A DNA stretch of 64,000 nucleotides, from NCBI GenBank assembly GCA_047967505.1, contig CM106541.1; one strand, written 5' to 3'. This DNA is from Dipteris shenzhenensis (taxonomy: Eukaryota > Polypodiophyta > Polypodiopsida > Gleicheniales). Positions 32,510-43,290 of this stretch are shown here, piece by piece. The notes under the pieces are model-generated. The model was given only the letters and a program-made list of their open reading frames with translations. It did not search any database and was not told the origin of the DNA. Made by a program: the position numbers and the translations under genes. The first letter of the stretch is position 1, and each line of letters starts with the position of its first letter.

Positions 32510-34620
32510 CTCCCCCTTGAGCTCAATCCCAATTCCTGCACACCAAGCAGGTCTCTGAACTTGCGCAGCTTCTCTGTGCCCAATGCCTTCATGAATATGT
32601 CAACTACCTGATCCTCTGTGCTGACATAAACTAGATTAATAAAACCTACTAGAACCTTCTCCTACACATAGTAATAATGCACCTCAATGTGCTTTGTTCT
32701 AGCATGATAGATTGCGTTATTTGGCAAGTGTATACTGCTCATGTTGTCACAATAAATGACAACTGGCCCATCTGTAGACTGATGCATATCATAAAGTAGC
32801 TTATGCAACCAAGCTGTCTCACATGCAGCCATTGCTGCACCCCTATACTCAACCTCTATGCTCGATAAGGCAACTGTAGACTGTTTCTTGCTGCTCCAAG
32901 TGACTGCAGCACTCCCAAAAGAGAACACATATCCACTGGTAGATCATCTATCAAAAATACTACCAGCCCAATCAGCATCAGTGTATCCATGCAATTGTAT
33001 CTGAACCCTAGTCTCATACAATAGTCCATCCTGCAATGTGGACTTCACATACCTCAGTATGCATCTAGCCGCATCCAAATGCAGTTTCCTTGGAGCTTGC
33101 ATAAATTGACTTACCAACCCAATAGCTTAGCTCAAATCTGGCATGGTAATAGTCATATATATCAAACTTCCTACTATGCATCTGTACATAGTAGGGTCTT
33201 CCAGAAGCTCACCTACATCTGTGCTCAACTTCACATTCTGCTCCAAAGGAACTGAAATAGGCTTACAGCCAATCATCCCATATTTGGACAAAATGTCCAA
33301 TCCATACTGCCTCTGCAAGAGCCATATCCCACTTGTGGATCTAATCACCTCAATGCCCAAGAATTAGCGCAGCTCTCCCAAATCCTTCATCTCAAACTTC
33401 TGCTTCAATAGCATTTTCACATGAAGGATATCTTCATCACTATCACCTGTGATGATCAAATCATCAACATAAATGGCAAGCAGCATAATGCCTTTCTATG
33501 TTTTTCTCACATAAAGTGAGAAATCTGCCTTGAAAATCTGAAATCCAATAGTGGCAAGATACTATCCTATCTTGTCAGACCATGCTCTGGGTGCTTGCTT
33601 CAAGCCATACAAGGTTTTCTTCAACCTGCAAACAAACTTAGGATGAACAGCATGCACATAACCTGGCGGCTACTCCATATAGATCTCTTCTTGCAAATCA
33701 CCATGCAAGAAAGCATTCTTTACATCCATCTGATGTAAAGACCATCCCTTTGATGCAGCCATAGCAATGACTGCTCTTACGGTTGCCATCCTTGCAACCG
33801 AACTGAATGTTTCTTCATAATCAATGCCATATGTCTATGCATACCCCTTGACAAGTAATCTTGCCTTGTATCTGTTCACATAACCATTTGCATTGTGCTT
33901 CACCTTATAAACCCACTTGCAACCAATTGCATTCTTGTCTTTAGGTAAAGGCACCGATTCCCATGTAGCATTTGCTTCCAAGGCATCCATTTCTTCATCC
34001 ATGGCTTTCTCCCATTTTTCTTTTCCCATAGCTTGCTCAAAAGAAGTGGGTTCTGGTTCATGTATCACTTTGACCATATAGGCATAGTGAATGGCTGTAA
34101 ATCCATCATATTTCGGCCTATCCATAGGATACTTAACTCTGGTAGACCTGTGTAAAATAGGCTCACTACCAGGTGCTCTCAAAACATCCCTTGTCTTCCT
34201 TACCCCAGGTGTAACAACAAAAGAAATACCCAACTCATCATCAAGGCTCTGTTCCTGAGTGACTAGATTCACCATCCACATAAGAGTGACCTGCATTCAC
34301 ATCAACCATGGGCTGATCTACTTTCTCTTTTCCCTTTCATGATACTTGCATACCACTATTTGCATTGCTTTAAGGAGAGTCTCTTGATCTCAATCTGCCT
34401 CTATCCATGGTGAAGTATGTGAACCACTGCTAGAGGACACTACAGGTCCACTAATATTTTGTGATTGCTGTTGTGAATTCTATGCAGCATTACCATTTTG
34501 TGCATCTACATCATCAATCACATTTATTGGTTTATACCAGCTGCTCATCTCATCAAAAACAACATCTCTACTCATTATAAACCTACGAGTAGAAGGGTTA
34601 TAGCATCTATACCATCTCTA
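32510..34620 (-). pseudogene. Copia reverse transcriptase and RNase H (decayed)
   Basis: The frame starts after the integrase. Recognisable RT blocks include [59 protein letters not shown] and the YVDDLI catalytic box near 33470. RNase H follows with STVALSSIEVEYRGAA, IYCDNMSSIHL and ARTKHIEVHYYYV, and the frame runs into the LTR. Stops occur at several points (for example after KGYA near 33835, in the DKIG segment and before STSGYVFSF), so at least three breaks separate the open pieces 33835-34296, 33127-33360 and 32662-32928. Normally this protein copies the element RNA into DNA inside cytoplasmic particles. This copy cannot make it. Confidence 0.85.
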
Positions 34621-35398
34621 CTATAGAGAATAACCAATAAAGATGCACTTCTCAGCTTTTGGATCCAACTTGGATCTCAACTCATCTGGCACATGAACAT
34701 AGGCAATGCAACCAAAAACTTTCAAATGAGAAATATCTGGTTTCCTACCAGTATACCTCTCCTTTGGTGTCATGCCATGTATTGCTGCAGTGGGAGTCTT
34801 GTTCATTATGTAGACTGCTGTAGCAACTACTTCAACCCAATAATAATCTGGTAGGTCTTTTTCGTTGAGCATGGCACGAGATACCTCTCCAATATGCCTG
34901 TTTTTCCTTTTTGCAAGTCCATTTTGCTGTGGGGTATGACTGCATGAATATTGCTGCTTTATGCCATGCTTGTGCAGGAACCTTGCAAACTCATTTGAGA
35001 GGCACTCTCCCCCTCCATCTGACCTTAGGCATTTTATTTGCAGGCCTGTTTCTTTCTCAACCATAGCTTTAAAAGCTTTGAAATGCCCAAACACTTCACT
35101 TTTCTTTTTCATAAAATACACCCAAACTTTTCCACTGTAGTCATTAATAAAAGTGACAAAATAATGATAGCCTCCAATAGATGCAGCTTTAGTAGTCCAT
35201 ACATCAGAGTGGATTAATTCCAATGGCCTCTTACTCTCTTGAACATGTCTAGAAAATGGTTTCCTTGCCTATTTTCCAAATTGATAGGCTTCATATATTA
35301 TGAATTTTTGCAACCTTGAACTTAGGCAATCCTGCAATAATATTTTGGGCCTGCATTAATTTAAGTCACTGTACATTAACATGATCAATGCGTTTATG
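34621..35398 (-). pseudogene. Copia integrase with catalytic Glu replaced by Lys
   Basis: A 200-residue open piece (35223-34621) carries the integrase core. The catalytic Asp residues are in IHSDVW and CLRSDGGGE, and the third acidic residue, normally Glu in the QQNG-x-A-E-R-K-N motif, is Lys here (QQNGLAKRKN, a G-to-A change). The core continues into the conserved HLKVFGCIAYVHVP and KCIFIGYSL. The N-terminal HHCC region between 35398 and 35224 is out of frame. Integrase inserts the cDNA into chromosomes. The Glu loss alone would inactivate it. Confidence 0.85.
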
Positions 35399-36745
35399 CT
35401 AGATATCAATATCTACAACTACACCGGTCCCATGTGCAAACATTGCTGCACTCAATTCAGGCATGTCCGCATCAAACGTAAACATCCTGCCCGTCTTCTT
35501 CCCTTTTGCTATCAAGCGACCTTTATTTTTCATATCCTCAACAAAGCATCCATCAGGATTAAATCTGACTTGCAAGCCCTGCTCAACCATTTTACCAACA
35601 AAAACTAGGTTCTTGGTGATATTCGGGACATGAAATACATCAGACAAGTATTTATTTTTCCCATCTTGCATAGACAAAGGAATTTTACCTATCTGCACAA
35701 TAGGATTAGTATCATCACCAGTCTCCACAAATCCTGGTCTTTCCATTTTCCTTGCATCCTGCATCCATTTTGCATGACCTATCATGTGGTTTGATGCACT
35801 TGAGTCAACATACCACACATCATTGCTTTCTTCTACACTTGTCATAGAATTGGTCATGTGCTGCACCATAAACAAATGCTCATTTCTGTCATCACCCTGT
35901 CTACTAGAGGATGCATAATTGCCTTGCTGCAATTTTTCATTCATGATGTCATTCTGCTTTTTGTAGTAGTCTTTAGCCATATGACCCATTTTACCACAGT
36001 AATAGCATTCAACATTGCTGTTTGCATTTTGGCCTCTTTGCCATCCACCACGACCTCTTTGGCTCCTCCTACCTCTAAAGTTACCATGTCCTCCTCCATA
36101 GTACTGGTTTTCTTGAATTTGATGCATATTCTGATTTCTACCCCGGCCTCCAGATCGACCTGCTCTACCTCTACCTCTACCTCTTCTAGCATTTGAGTAG
36201 AAGACAGTTTCTTTTGAAGTTCCTCCTAAAGAAGATGCACCACCATATCTCTGCTCTTCAGAAATTAGAAGAGCAATCAACTCCTCAAAATCAAGAAATT
36301 TTTCCCAATCGGCAATGGATGTCCAGAATTGTGCATAATCCTTTCCTAGACCATTCAAGGTCATAGAAACTAAATCATCATCTTCCACTGGCGACCCAAT
36401 GGAAGCAAGTGCATTTGCAATCTTCTTCACCTTCATGTGGTAGTCATTGATGCTCATATTTTCTCTCTGCACATTATGCAACTCCTGCTTGAGCTGCATT
36501 TTCCTGGCTTGCGTATTTGTAATGTACATTTTTGTCAAAGTATCCCACGCCTCATGGCATCCTTTAAATGCTTGCAACTCTTGTTGATTGGGAACATTAG
36601 GAATAAGTGGTTCTTGTTCAGCTCCAGTAATGAACTCCCAATAGCCTTTTCCCTTAAGGAAATTCGTCATTCTAAACTTCCATGCTTGGAAGTTGTTCTT
36701 GTCAAGCTTTTCAGTGACTATCTGTGAAAGAGCATCAGACGCCAT
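35399..36745 (-). CDS. Copia gag and protease (open, with active-site changes)
   Basis: This is the longest open piece of the element, about 449 residues if started at the second Met (MASDALSQIVTEKLDKNNFQ), which fits copia gag N-termini better than the Met eight codons upstream. The gag capsid region is at about residues 20-180 (KNNFQAWKFRMTNFL, YHMKVKKIANAL, SMTLNGLGKDY). It is followed by an Arg/Gly-rich stretch, a zinc knuckle CYYCGKMGHMAKDYY in which the last Cys is Tyr, and the protease motif DSSASNHM, where copia proteases have DSGASxHM. It ends in an early stop at 35399. The coding frame is intact, but both the RNA-binding knuckle and the protease are compromised. Confidence 0.85.
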   Translation of the reverse strand: MASDALSQIVTEKLDKNNFQAWKFRMTNFLKGKGYWEFITGAEQEPLIPNVPNQQELQAFKGCHEAWDTLTKMYITNTQARKMQLKQELHNVQRENMSINDYHMKVKKIANALASIGSPVEDDDLVSMTLNGLGKDYAQFWTSIADWEKFLDFEELIALLISEEQRYGGASSLGGTSKETVFYSNARRGRGRGRAGRSGGRGRNQNMHQIQENQYYGGGHGNFRGRRSQRGRGGWQRGQNANSNVECYYCGKMGHMAKDYYKKQNDIMNEKLQQGNYASSSRQGDDRNEHLFMVQHMTNSMTSVEESNDVWYVDSSASNHMIGHAKWMQDARKMERPGFVETGDDTNPIVQIGKIPLSMQDGKNKYLSDVFHVPNITKNLVFVGKMVEQGLQVRFNPDGCFVEDMKNKGRLIAKGKKTGRMFTFDADMPELSAAMFAHGTGVVVDIDI

Positions 36746-37255
36746 TATAGAACACTGCAAAAAACACAACTTCTACCTCATAAGGGCAAATCTGCAAAAT
36801 TGACGAAAGTGGTATTTGACCACACAGTCACTTCCTAGTGACGATTTTGCATCAACAAGCAATAAGAATGATTCTATCACTCCCAATATCTCTGCTCACA
36901 AGCATACGATGCAATTTCTGTAGTAACTTTTCACCGACCTAATAGTGGTCGCACAGCAAAAACAGGGCACTTTTCTAAGTGCCTGCAGAAAACTTCTGCC
37001 ACCAAAACGGGTCCTGAAATGGCCTTGAATCGAAAAAATAATGTCACCAAGGGCTTCGCCTAGTCTTGGAGCATATACTACCCTCTCGCCACACCACAAA
37101 GGGCATCCCAATTTGAGACAGTGCACTCTTGCACTTTTCGGTTGTGCTACCTGCAATGATCTGCTCCTAAACTCGAAAAAGGAAAGCAACACTGATCCTC
37201 TTACCAAGACAACGCGAACTTGGTTTGCTTTCTTGAGCTTCTTACCACAAACCAA
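36746..37255 (-). other. Copia 5' leader (untranslated)
   Basis: About 510 nt between the primer-binding site and the gag start, a normal leader length. The frames on both strands show no domain. Confidence 0.6.
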
Positions 37256-37267
37256 GTTTTGATACCA
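37256..37267 (-). other. Primer-binding site of the TGCCC copia element
   Basis: TGGTATCAAAAC on the minus strand, immediately inside the 5' LTR. Confidence 0.85.
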
Positions 37268-38555
37268 TGTGAACAGAGTGGGAGAGAAGTAAGGAGTCTC
37301 ACTTGTAGCTTTCTCACGAGTGCGTCAATTTTACAAGCAAAAACCTATGAGCAGGTTTATCCGAGCGTGTTTTTCAAGAGATTTAAAAAATTGTATTTCC
37401 TTAGGAAACATGGTTTTTACACTTTTATTTTCACTAGAACTAGATCCCTTTATCATAAAAATGTACAGAATTGTCACTCATTCAATTTTACATAACATAA
37501 ATTTTCTTGTTCATAGACATCCTTTGTACCCCTGTTATTACCTTTTAAAAAGTGTTGAAAAATAATTCCTTTAAGGAACATCCCTCATAATCACTCTCAA
37601 TGTAATAATATTATACATATATAATTACTTATTAAACACATTTATATCAATATGGTAAGAGCTTTCTAGTGTTTTAATAGCATAAATAACAAGATATATT
37701 TTTCAAAATATAACCCCATAGATGTTCTCAAATGGGGTTTTTCGATCAATTTGAGTGGCTGAATGACTATATTTGGACATTTGATGTGAAAGTTATGCCA
37801 CTTTTAAAAGTATTGTCCATGGTAGTTTCTTCAGTGAAACTACCTTGGAAGACCTACTTCAAAGGGGTTTCGCTAGCGAAACTACCTTGATGGCTTGCTT
37901 CAATGAGGTTTCTTTGGATAAACCCTTTCATGAGGGGGGTTTTCAATGTCACCCCCTATTAAGTAAAAGTTGTAAGAAGAATCATAAGGGAATTTTCATA
38001 GAGAAGTCTACTCTACATGTGGGTTTCTTCAAAAGTCATCCCATTATGTTACTCACCATTCCCAAAGATTCATGTAAAGATTTTTGTATAAAATGGGCAT
38101 TGCTATAATACTTGCATATTTCTAAGGGAAACCATGTTTTGTTCAGATCTAGTTTTGCCATATTTTTATATAGTTGGAATTTTTTTTTTTCCTTTGCTCG
38201 AACGCTTGGAAGATTTTGCTCAAAAAATGCTCGTCCCCCTTTCTCACATACATAAAGGGGGAATACACACAAAGGTAGAGGCTGAAAACAGTTTTCCTCT
38301 TCTTAATTGTGAAAGCCAAAAGAACTCTCTCTTAGTACAACAGGAATAGGTGAACCCTATATGTGGGTCTCAAACCAAACTCAGCTAACTAAGGTGGCAT
38401 ACTAATTGAGCCACTAACTAGAGTACATAAAGATAGCTATCATCCAGCTATTATTCATGGGTGGCATACCAATCACATCTGCAGCTAACAAGTTGATGAC
38501 ATAAATGCACAATGGTCACCCTGGCATATCACAAGTGGAGCTCGATATCTCAACA
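37268..38555 (-). repeat. 5' LTR of the TGCCC copia element, split by a nested insertion
   Basis: Outer parts 37268-37317 and 38239-38555 align with the intact 3' LTR. The 9-bp CTTTCTCAC is present on both sides of the insert. Removing the insert plus one target copy restores exactly 358 bp. Confidence 0.9.
37318..38238. mobile_element. 921-bp Mutator-like non-autonomous insert (9-bp TSD CTTTCTCAC)
   Basis: The insert interrupts a 358-bp LTR precisely and is flanked by CTTTCTCAC at 37309-37317 and 38239-38247. A 9-bp target duplication is the hallmark of MULE transposons. Its ends (GAGTGCG...ATTTTACAAGCAAAA and, reversed, GGGGACGAGCATTTTTTGAGCAAAA) show a weak terminal inverted repeat. The interior has no transposase. 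It contains direct repeats of GTTTC...GAAACTACCTTG (about 37827-37915) and is AT-rich. Confidence 0.7.
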
Positions 38556-39400
38556 TGCCCACCTCACTAGTCATGCATAGCGCACCCACATGTTTTGAGC
38601 ACCACGAATAAATTGCACAAATAAAAGCCCCAAGAGATACTTGTTTTGATCCACACACACGGCACCCTCATCATAAAAAGAGTAAAATGCATTAGCCACT
38701 CACAAAAGAAATAGACACTCTTAGCACATGGCACTATATTGGCACTGTCAAACTGGGACCTAATTCATGTGTGCAATGACAGGGTGAAGACTGTTAGGAT
38801 AATTGGGTATCATCCTCATGAGGTTAGAGAGTAGTTAGGGCTTCAGAGTCCACATGGACCTCTTACATGCAATCACCTACATAGAAGGTGATTGCCTTGC
38901 TCTAGTACTCTGCAGGGTAGTCACGTCCAATTCGGTGATCTCAAGGGGGCGATGAGAGTCGTTCGCCCTCCATGTTTTCTGCAAGGATGTCTACCTCTTA
39001 GGTTCTTGACATAGCCAGGGTCAGCAAGGTTATGTACTGAAGAGGCGGAATCAACAATCGGTGTGTAGAGGTCTATTAGTATTGATCAGGTCAGTTTTTT
39101 GTGGTTGTTGTGTGGGAAACCTTTGTGGCAGAGTCTTTGTGGCTAGCAATATTGCAGTGAGCAACAAGCCCAGTAGGGATGCACTCTTTTTGTTGATGAA
39201 TAGAAGTATCTTGTGGTGTGATTTGTTGAATATCTCGACTGTCTTTCTTCTTCAAGTTTGAATTTTCGTTGTGTGAATAATCAAAGTAATTACACTACAT
39301 GCATCACTGATTTGAGTCAATATCCATCAAAGACGGTAGTCCAACCGGAACAACAAGTTACTTGATCCCTTAAGAAGGAGGAGGTTAGATCATTAGAGAA
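38556..39400 (+). other. Region between copia element and gypsy pol; no gene assigned
   Basis: This may contain the upstream part or LTR of the decayed gypsy element that follows, but no matching 3' LTR was found near 50.9-51.5 kb. Only short frames, without motifs. Confidence 0.4.
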
Positions 39401-39409
39401 ATTAGCATC

Positions 39410-41151
39410 ATGACTTGCACGAGCTATGTGATTGCTCGGGGTGTATGCTGACTGAAAATATTCTGGAACAATCACTAAGAGTAGAGGTTCACGAAGTCAC
39501 CATATCAAAAGGACCAATTCAAGAGAAGACACAAGCAAAGAAAGGAGTAAATGAGAAAGGGCTGAAATGGAAGGACCATGAAGAGGTCTATTTAGCAATA
39601 GTGAAAGAAATATAGAAGGCACAAGCCAAAGAGATAAACATTAACATTTAGCAACTGGTCGGCAGTCTACAAGGATGGATCAGTTTGATGAACAATCTAA
39701 CAAATCCAATCCGACAACTAGTCCGGCAAACAGTTCGACAAGTCAAAAAATCAATCCAACAAAAAGTCCAACAAATAATCCACCAAGTTTGAGAACCAAT
39801 TCGACAAATAGTCTGACAAAAAGTCCGATGGACAGTCAGATTCTTGGGGCACAATCTATAGTTCAAGAGCAAGGCGAAGGCAACCAAAGATCGAATGAAG
39901 AGAATCTCTCAAAAGACTTGTTCAAAGCTTTGAAACAAGCATCCATCAAGATTACACTCGATCAGCTACATTGAGTTTAGCTCTAGCATTTCGGGAAAAT
40001 TTGATCAAACAACTGAAAGAGGTAAGCCTTGAGAAAAATAAACAAGCCGTAGGAAGAAGATCATCCACCTACAAGACCCACCAATTTTGAAGGTGGAACC
40101 CGATGATGTGGTGGATAAGGTTTCAAATTCAAAGTGCATTGTAATAATTAGGAGATATTGGGGGACATTACTAGATGGGGGATTAGTTGTAAACATCCTC
40201 CTGCAAAGTATGTACAAAAAGATGGTGTTGACGGGGCTGGATGAATCTCCTTTTAAAGTCAAAATGCTAGCGAGTCCAACCACTAGGAATTGTCTGGAAT
40301 CAACAAATCATCATTCAAGTAATATCGTTCAAGGTGAACTTTGTAGTACTCTAGATGGAAAGGGAGACTTATCATATCCCATGTTGCTTGGAAGACCATG
40401 TTTCAAAATAGCCAAGGTCAAGTAGGATTGCATTGCATCCAAGATCACAATCCTAAACAAAAAAAAAAAGCTACTATTGACATGGTTCCAAATGTGGTTT
40501 TGCACAAGGAAAATAGAACGTTGATTGTGCAGTGCATAAGCATATTTATTGTCGGACAACAAGGAGCAAGAATTTCTTGATGCAAACCCATCCATTGTGC
40601 CATTGCTTGAGGTGGATGTAGGTTTGATTGCTCAGTAGTATGTAACTAAAGTGGCAATAGCTTACCAAGTCTCAGTGGAAGATTTGTCGTAGTCCGAAAA
40701 AGATATGGCAAAGAAGTGGTAGATCCGAAACTACATTCCAACATTGAGCTCAACAAAAATGGAGTAAGGATGTCATAAAAAATGTAGTAGATGCTTATGA
40801 GGAGCAATTGAAGAAAATATTAAGAGTGAAAGAAGATGATTTAGATGAACAGAACCTAGGAAGGATGGAAAGGCCATAGCCCAGTAAAGATGAGTGCACA
40901 CGGAAGGAAGCTTCCAAGAAGAATTGATGCAATTTTTTATGGAGTTTAAGGATATCTTTACATGGGAGTATAGTGACATGAAAGGTATTGACCTGGATCT
41001 ATGTGTTCATTGGATTAATACAAAGAAAGAGGCAGTGCCGCTGGTCCAGCAAAGATACCGCATGAATCCCAGCTATGTGAAGTTTGTGAAAGAAGAAATT
41101 GATAAATTAATTAGAGTAGGTTTGATTTACCCAAAGGATAAGGTTAAATAG
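39410..41151 (+). pseudogene. Ty3/gypsy gag-protease-RT, left part
   Basis: Decayed plus-strand frames in gypsy order. A protease-like segment near 40150-40270 reads GTLLDGGLVVNILLQSMYKK (cf. gypsy DxGxxxNI). MLLGRPCFKIAKVK near 40380 matches the post-protease LLGRPWL motif. The start of the RT is at 40894-41151, with WINTKKEAVPLVQQRYRMNP and VKEEIDKLIRVGLIYP. A repetitive Thr/Asn/Ser-Pro stretch occupies 39690-39840. The sequence stops at 41151 because another element is inserted there. The same RT continues at 48645. Confidence 0.75.
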
Positions 41152-41408
41152 TGACAAAATATGAAGAGGGGAAAGGAGAAGAGTGGAGATGAGGAGAGAG
41201 GGCACATCTAGAGAGCACACCACAAATGACTAACTGTACACTAGAATTAGTTGAAAAAATAGAATATATACAAACCCTTTTAGGGTTAGGGTTAGGGGAT
41301 CTAACCCTTTCCTTTATAGCACTCTATAAGGTTAGTGCTATGCACATATGATCACGTGATGGTGCTATGCACACATGATCACATGATGTTGAGCGTGAAC
41401 TCTCAACA
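41152..41408 (-). repeat. 3' LTR of the AATAG copia element
   Basis: 257 bp, starting TGTTGAGAGTTCACGC and ending TTTTGTCA (minus strand). It carries the plant-telomere-like TTTAGGGTTAGGGTTAGGGG (read on the plus strand) near 41281-41300 and two copies of TGCTATGCACA.ATGATCAC. Confidence 0.93.
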
Positions 41409-41547
41409 CCTTCCCTCAAGATCAACATCATGAAGTAGGCCTTCCCTCAAGATGATGATTCTGGGGAATCGAAGAAGGACTAAGCATTACATTCCATCAC
41501 ACCCCTTTAATGGGAATGTCCTTCCTCTGCATCAAACCAAGAGCTAG

Positions 41548-42112
41548 TCAGTGTTTCTCGAATAGCTCTTTACCGAGTGGTTTGGTAAAGATGTCTACAA
41601 CATTTTCTTTGCTATCACAATGCTGCAGTGTGATGTCACCAAGTAGTAACACTCTTTCTCTGATGAAGTGCTCTCTAACATCAATGTGCTTTGTCCTGGA
41701 GTGATATACTGGATTTTTGGCCAATGCTTGAGCCGATTGATTATCACAGTATATTGTTGTTGGCTTTGACTCATCAAAGTAATCTGTTTCTGACAATAGT
41801 CTTCTGAGCCATATAGCCTCACATGCACCTGTAGTGAGTGCTCTATATTCTGCTTCAGTCGAAGACAAAGAAACAGTTGGCTGTTTGTTTGACAACCATG
41901 ATATAGCACCTTGACCAAGGAAAAATGCATGTCCCTGTGTCGATCTCCTGGTCTCATGATCTCCAGCATAGTCACTGTCACAGTATCCATGCAACCGTGG
42001 ATGACTTCCTCTGTATTCTATCCCAAACTGTCTTGTACCTTTGATGTATCTCAAGACTCTTTTGGTTGCATTCCAGTGAGACTATTTTGGATTTGCCATA
42101 AACTGTGCTAGT
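41548..42112 (-). pseudogene. Copia RNase H (open piece, separated from RT by a small duplication)
   Basis: 42054-41548 is open and carries the full copia RNase H signature: YCDSDYAGDHETRRSTQG, SLSSTEAEYRALTTGACEA, TIYCDNQSAQALAKNP and RTKHIDVREHFIRE, ending in VVDIFTKPLGKELFEKH. The catalytic Asp/Glu/Asp residues are present. It is out of frame with the RT because of a 14-bp tandem duplication at 42113-42140. Confidence 0.88.
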
Positions 42113-42140
42113 GAGCTTACTGCATAGAGCTTACTGCATA
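42113..42140. repeat. 14-bp tandem duplication that breaks pol
   Basis: GAGCTTACTGCATA at 42113-42126 is repeated at 42127-42140. Fourteen is not a multiple of three, so it shifts the frame between RT and RNase H and yields the stop after AVSSMQ. Confidence 0.9.
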
Positions 42141-43290
42141 ACAAATATCTGGCCATGTGATTGTCAGATATATAAGAGATCCAATGAGTTGCCTGTAGTA
42201 TCTGTCATTGACTGTAGGCTTTTCTGAATCTTTAGTAAGTTTCAAACTCTGTTCCATGGGAGTGGCTGCAATCTTGCAAACTGCCATATGAAACTTCTTC
42301 AGGAGACTGTCAACATACTTGAGCTGACTCATGAATGTGCTATCTGAATCTCTCCATAACTCAATGCCAAGACAATAGTGCATAAGTCCAAGATCTTTCA
42401 TGTCGAACTCTACAGATAAGTCTTGTTTTAGTTTGATGATGAAGCTATCCTTGCTTCCTGTCACAATCAGATCATCTACGTACAAAAGTGTAATAGTAAT
42501 GTCGTCCCCTTGAACTTTGTAGTAGAGAGTATGATCTGCATTGGACTTCATGTATCCCAGATCAGCAAAATACTTGTCAATTCTGCTGTACCAACTTTTG
42601 GGGGCTTGCTTTAAGCCATAGAGACTTTTCTTGAGATGGCAAACCTTGTTCTCCTTTCCTGGTTCAACATAACTGGCTGGTTGTTGCATGTAGACTTCCT
42701 CGTCTAGATAACCATTGAGAAATGCATTCTTGACATCGAGTTGATACACATTCCATTTACTGAGTGTCTCTAGTGATATCAAGAACCGTATGGTTTGCTA
42801 CTGGAGCATAAGTCTCATCATAATCTTGACCATATTGTTGTGCAAATCCTTTGGCAACTAATCTGGCTTTGTATCTCTGAATACTACCATCTGGATTGTA
42901 CTTCACTTTGTATACCCATTTGTTGGCTATGGCCTTCTTTCCTGGTGGAAGGTCGCATAATTCCCAAGTGTTATTTTTATACAAAGCATCCATTTCTTTA
43001 TTCATAGCAGTTTGCCATTCGGGCTTGTCTACTGCGTCTTCGAAGTACACTGGCTCTTCTGTAGCCATGATGGTAGTCATAAGAGCATAGTTGGTGGTTT
43101 CCACCTGAATTGCTTTGCCTTTCTGAGCATATGTCAATCTGGCTGGTGGTCTGCTTTCACTAGTAGACCGTCTGAGCTGCTGTGGTGCTGCTTGGGGTGT
43201 TGCTGGCAATTCTTGCTCTTCTTCATCAACCTGTTCTGTAGATGACTGTGAAGTCGATGCTTGTATCTCCTGTGTAGGTGAGGTTTTCCA
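42117..43290 (-). pseudogene. Copia reverse transcriptase with one frameshift
   Basis: The first open piece (43209-42757) has EWQTAMNKEMDALYKNNTWE, KWVYKVKYNPDGS and RYKARLVAKGFAQQYGQDY. The second (42782-42117) has QLDVKNAFLNGYLDEEVYMQ, SLYGLKQAPKSW, LLYVDDLIVTG (catalytic YVDD intact) and DMKDLGLMHYCLGIE. The pieces are joined by a frameshift near 42765-42790, where the usual ETY/APV-to-L continuation is garbled. A TAA at 43291-43293 separates this region from the integrase. Apart from these lesions the sequence is well conserved. Confidence 0.88.

Larger units (their letters stand above)
32152..38555 (-). mobile_element. Complete Ty1/copia element with TGCCC target duplication
   Basis: The element reads right to left. 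LTRs are 32152-32509 (3') and 37268-38555 (5', 358 bp once a 930-bp insertion is removed, exactly the length of the other). Flanks are TGCCC on both sides. The primer-binding site is TGGTATCAAAAC (37267-37256), and the polypurine tract (CAAGGGGGAG on the minus strand) lies at 32510-32520. Gene order gag, protease, integrase, reverse transcriptase, RNase H is the Ty1/copia order. LTRs differ at about 21 of 358 positions by hand count, mostly C/T and G/A transitions. Stops and frameshifts throughout pol make it non-autonomous now. Confidence 0.93.

Noticed and set aside
35858-36196. Plus-strand frames opposite copia gag and elsewhere in the two copia elements
   Set aside because: They are complements of well-supported minus-strand coding sequence.
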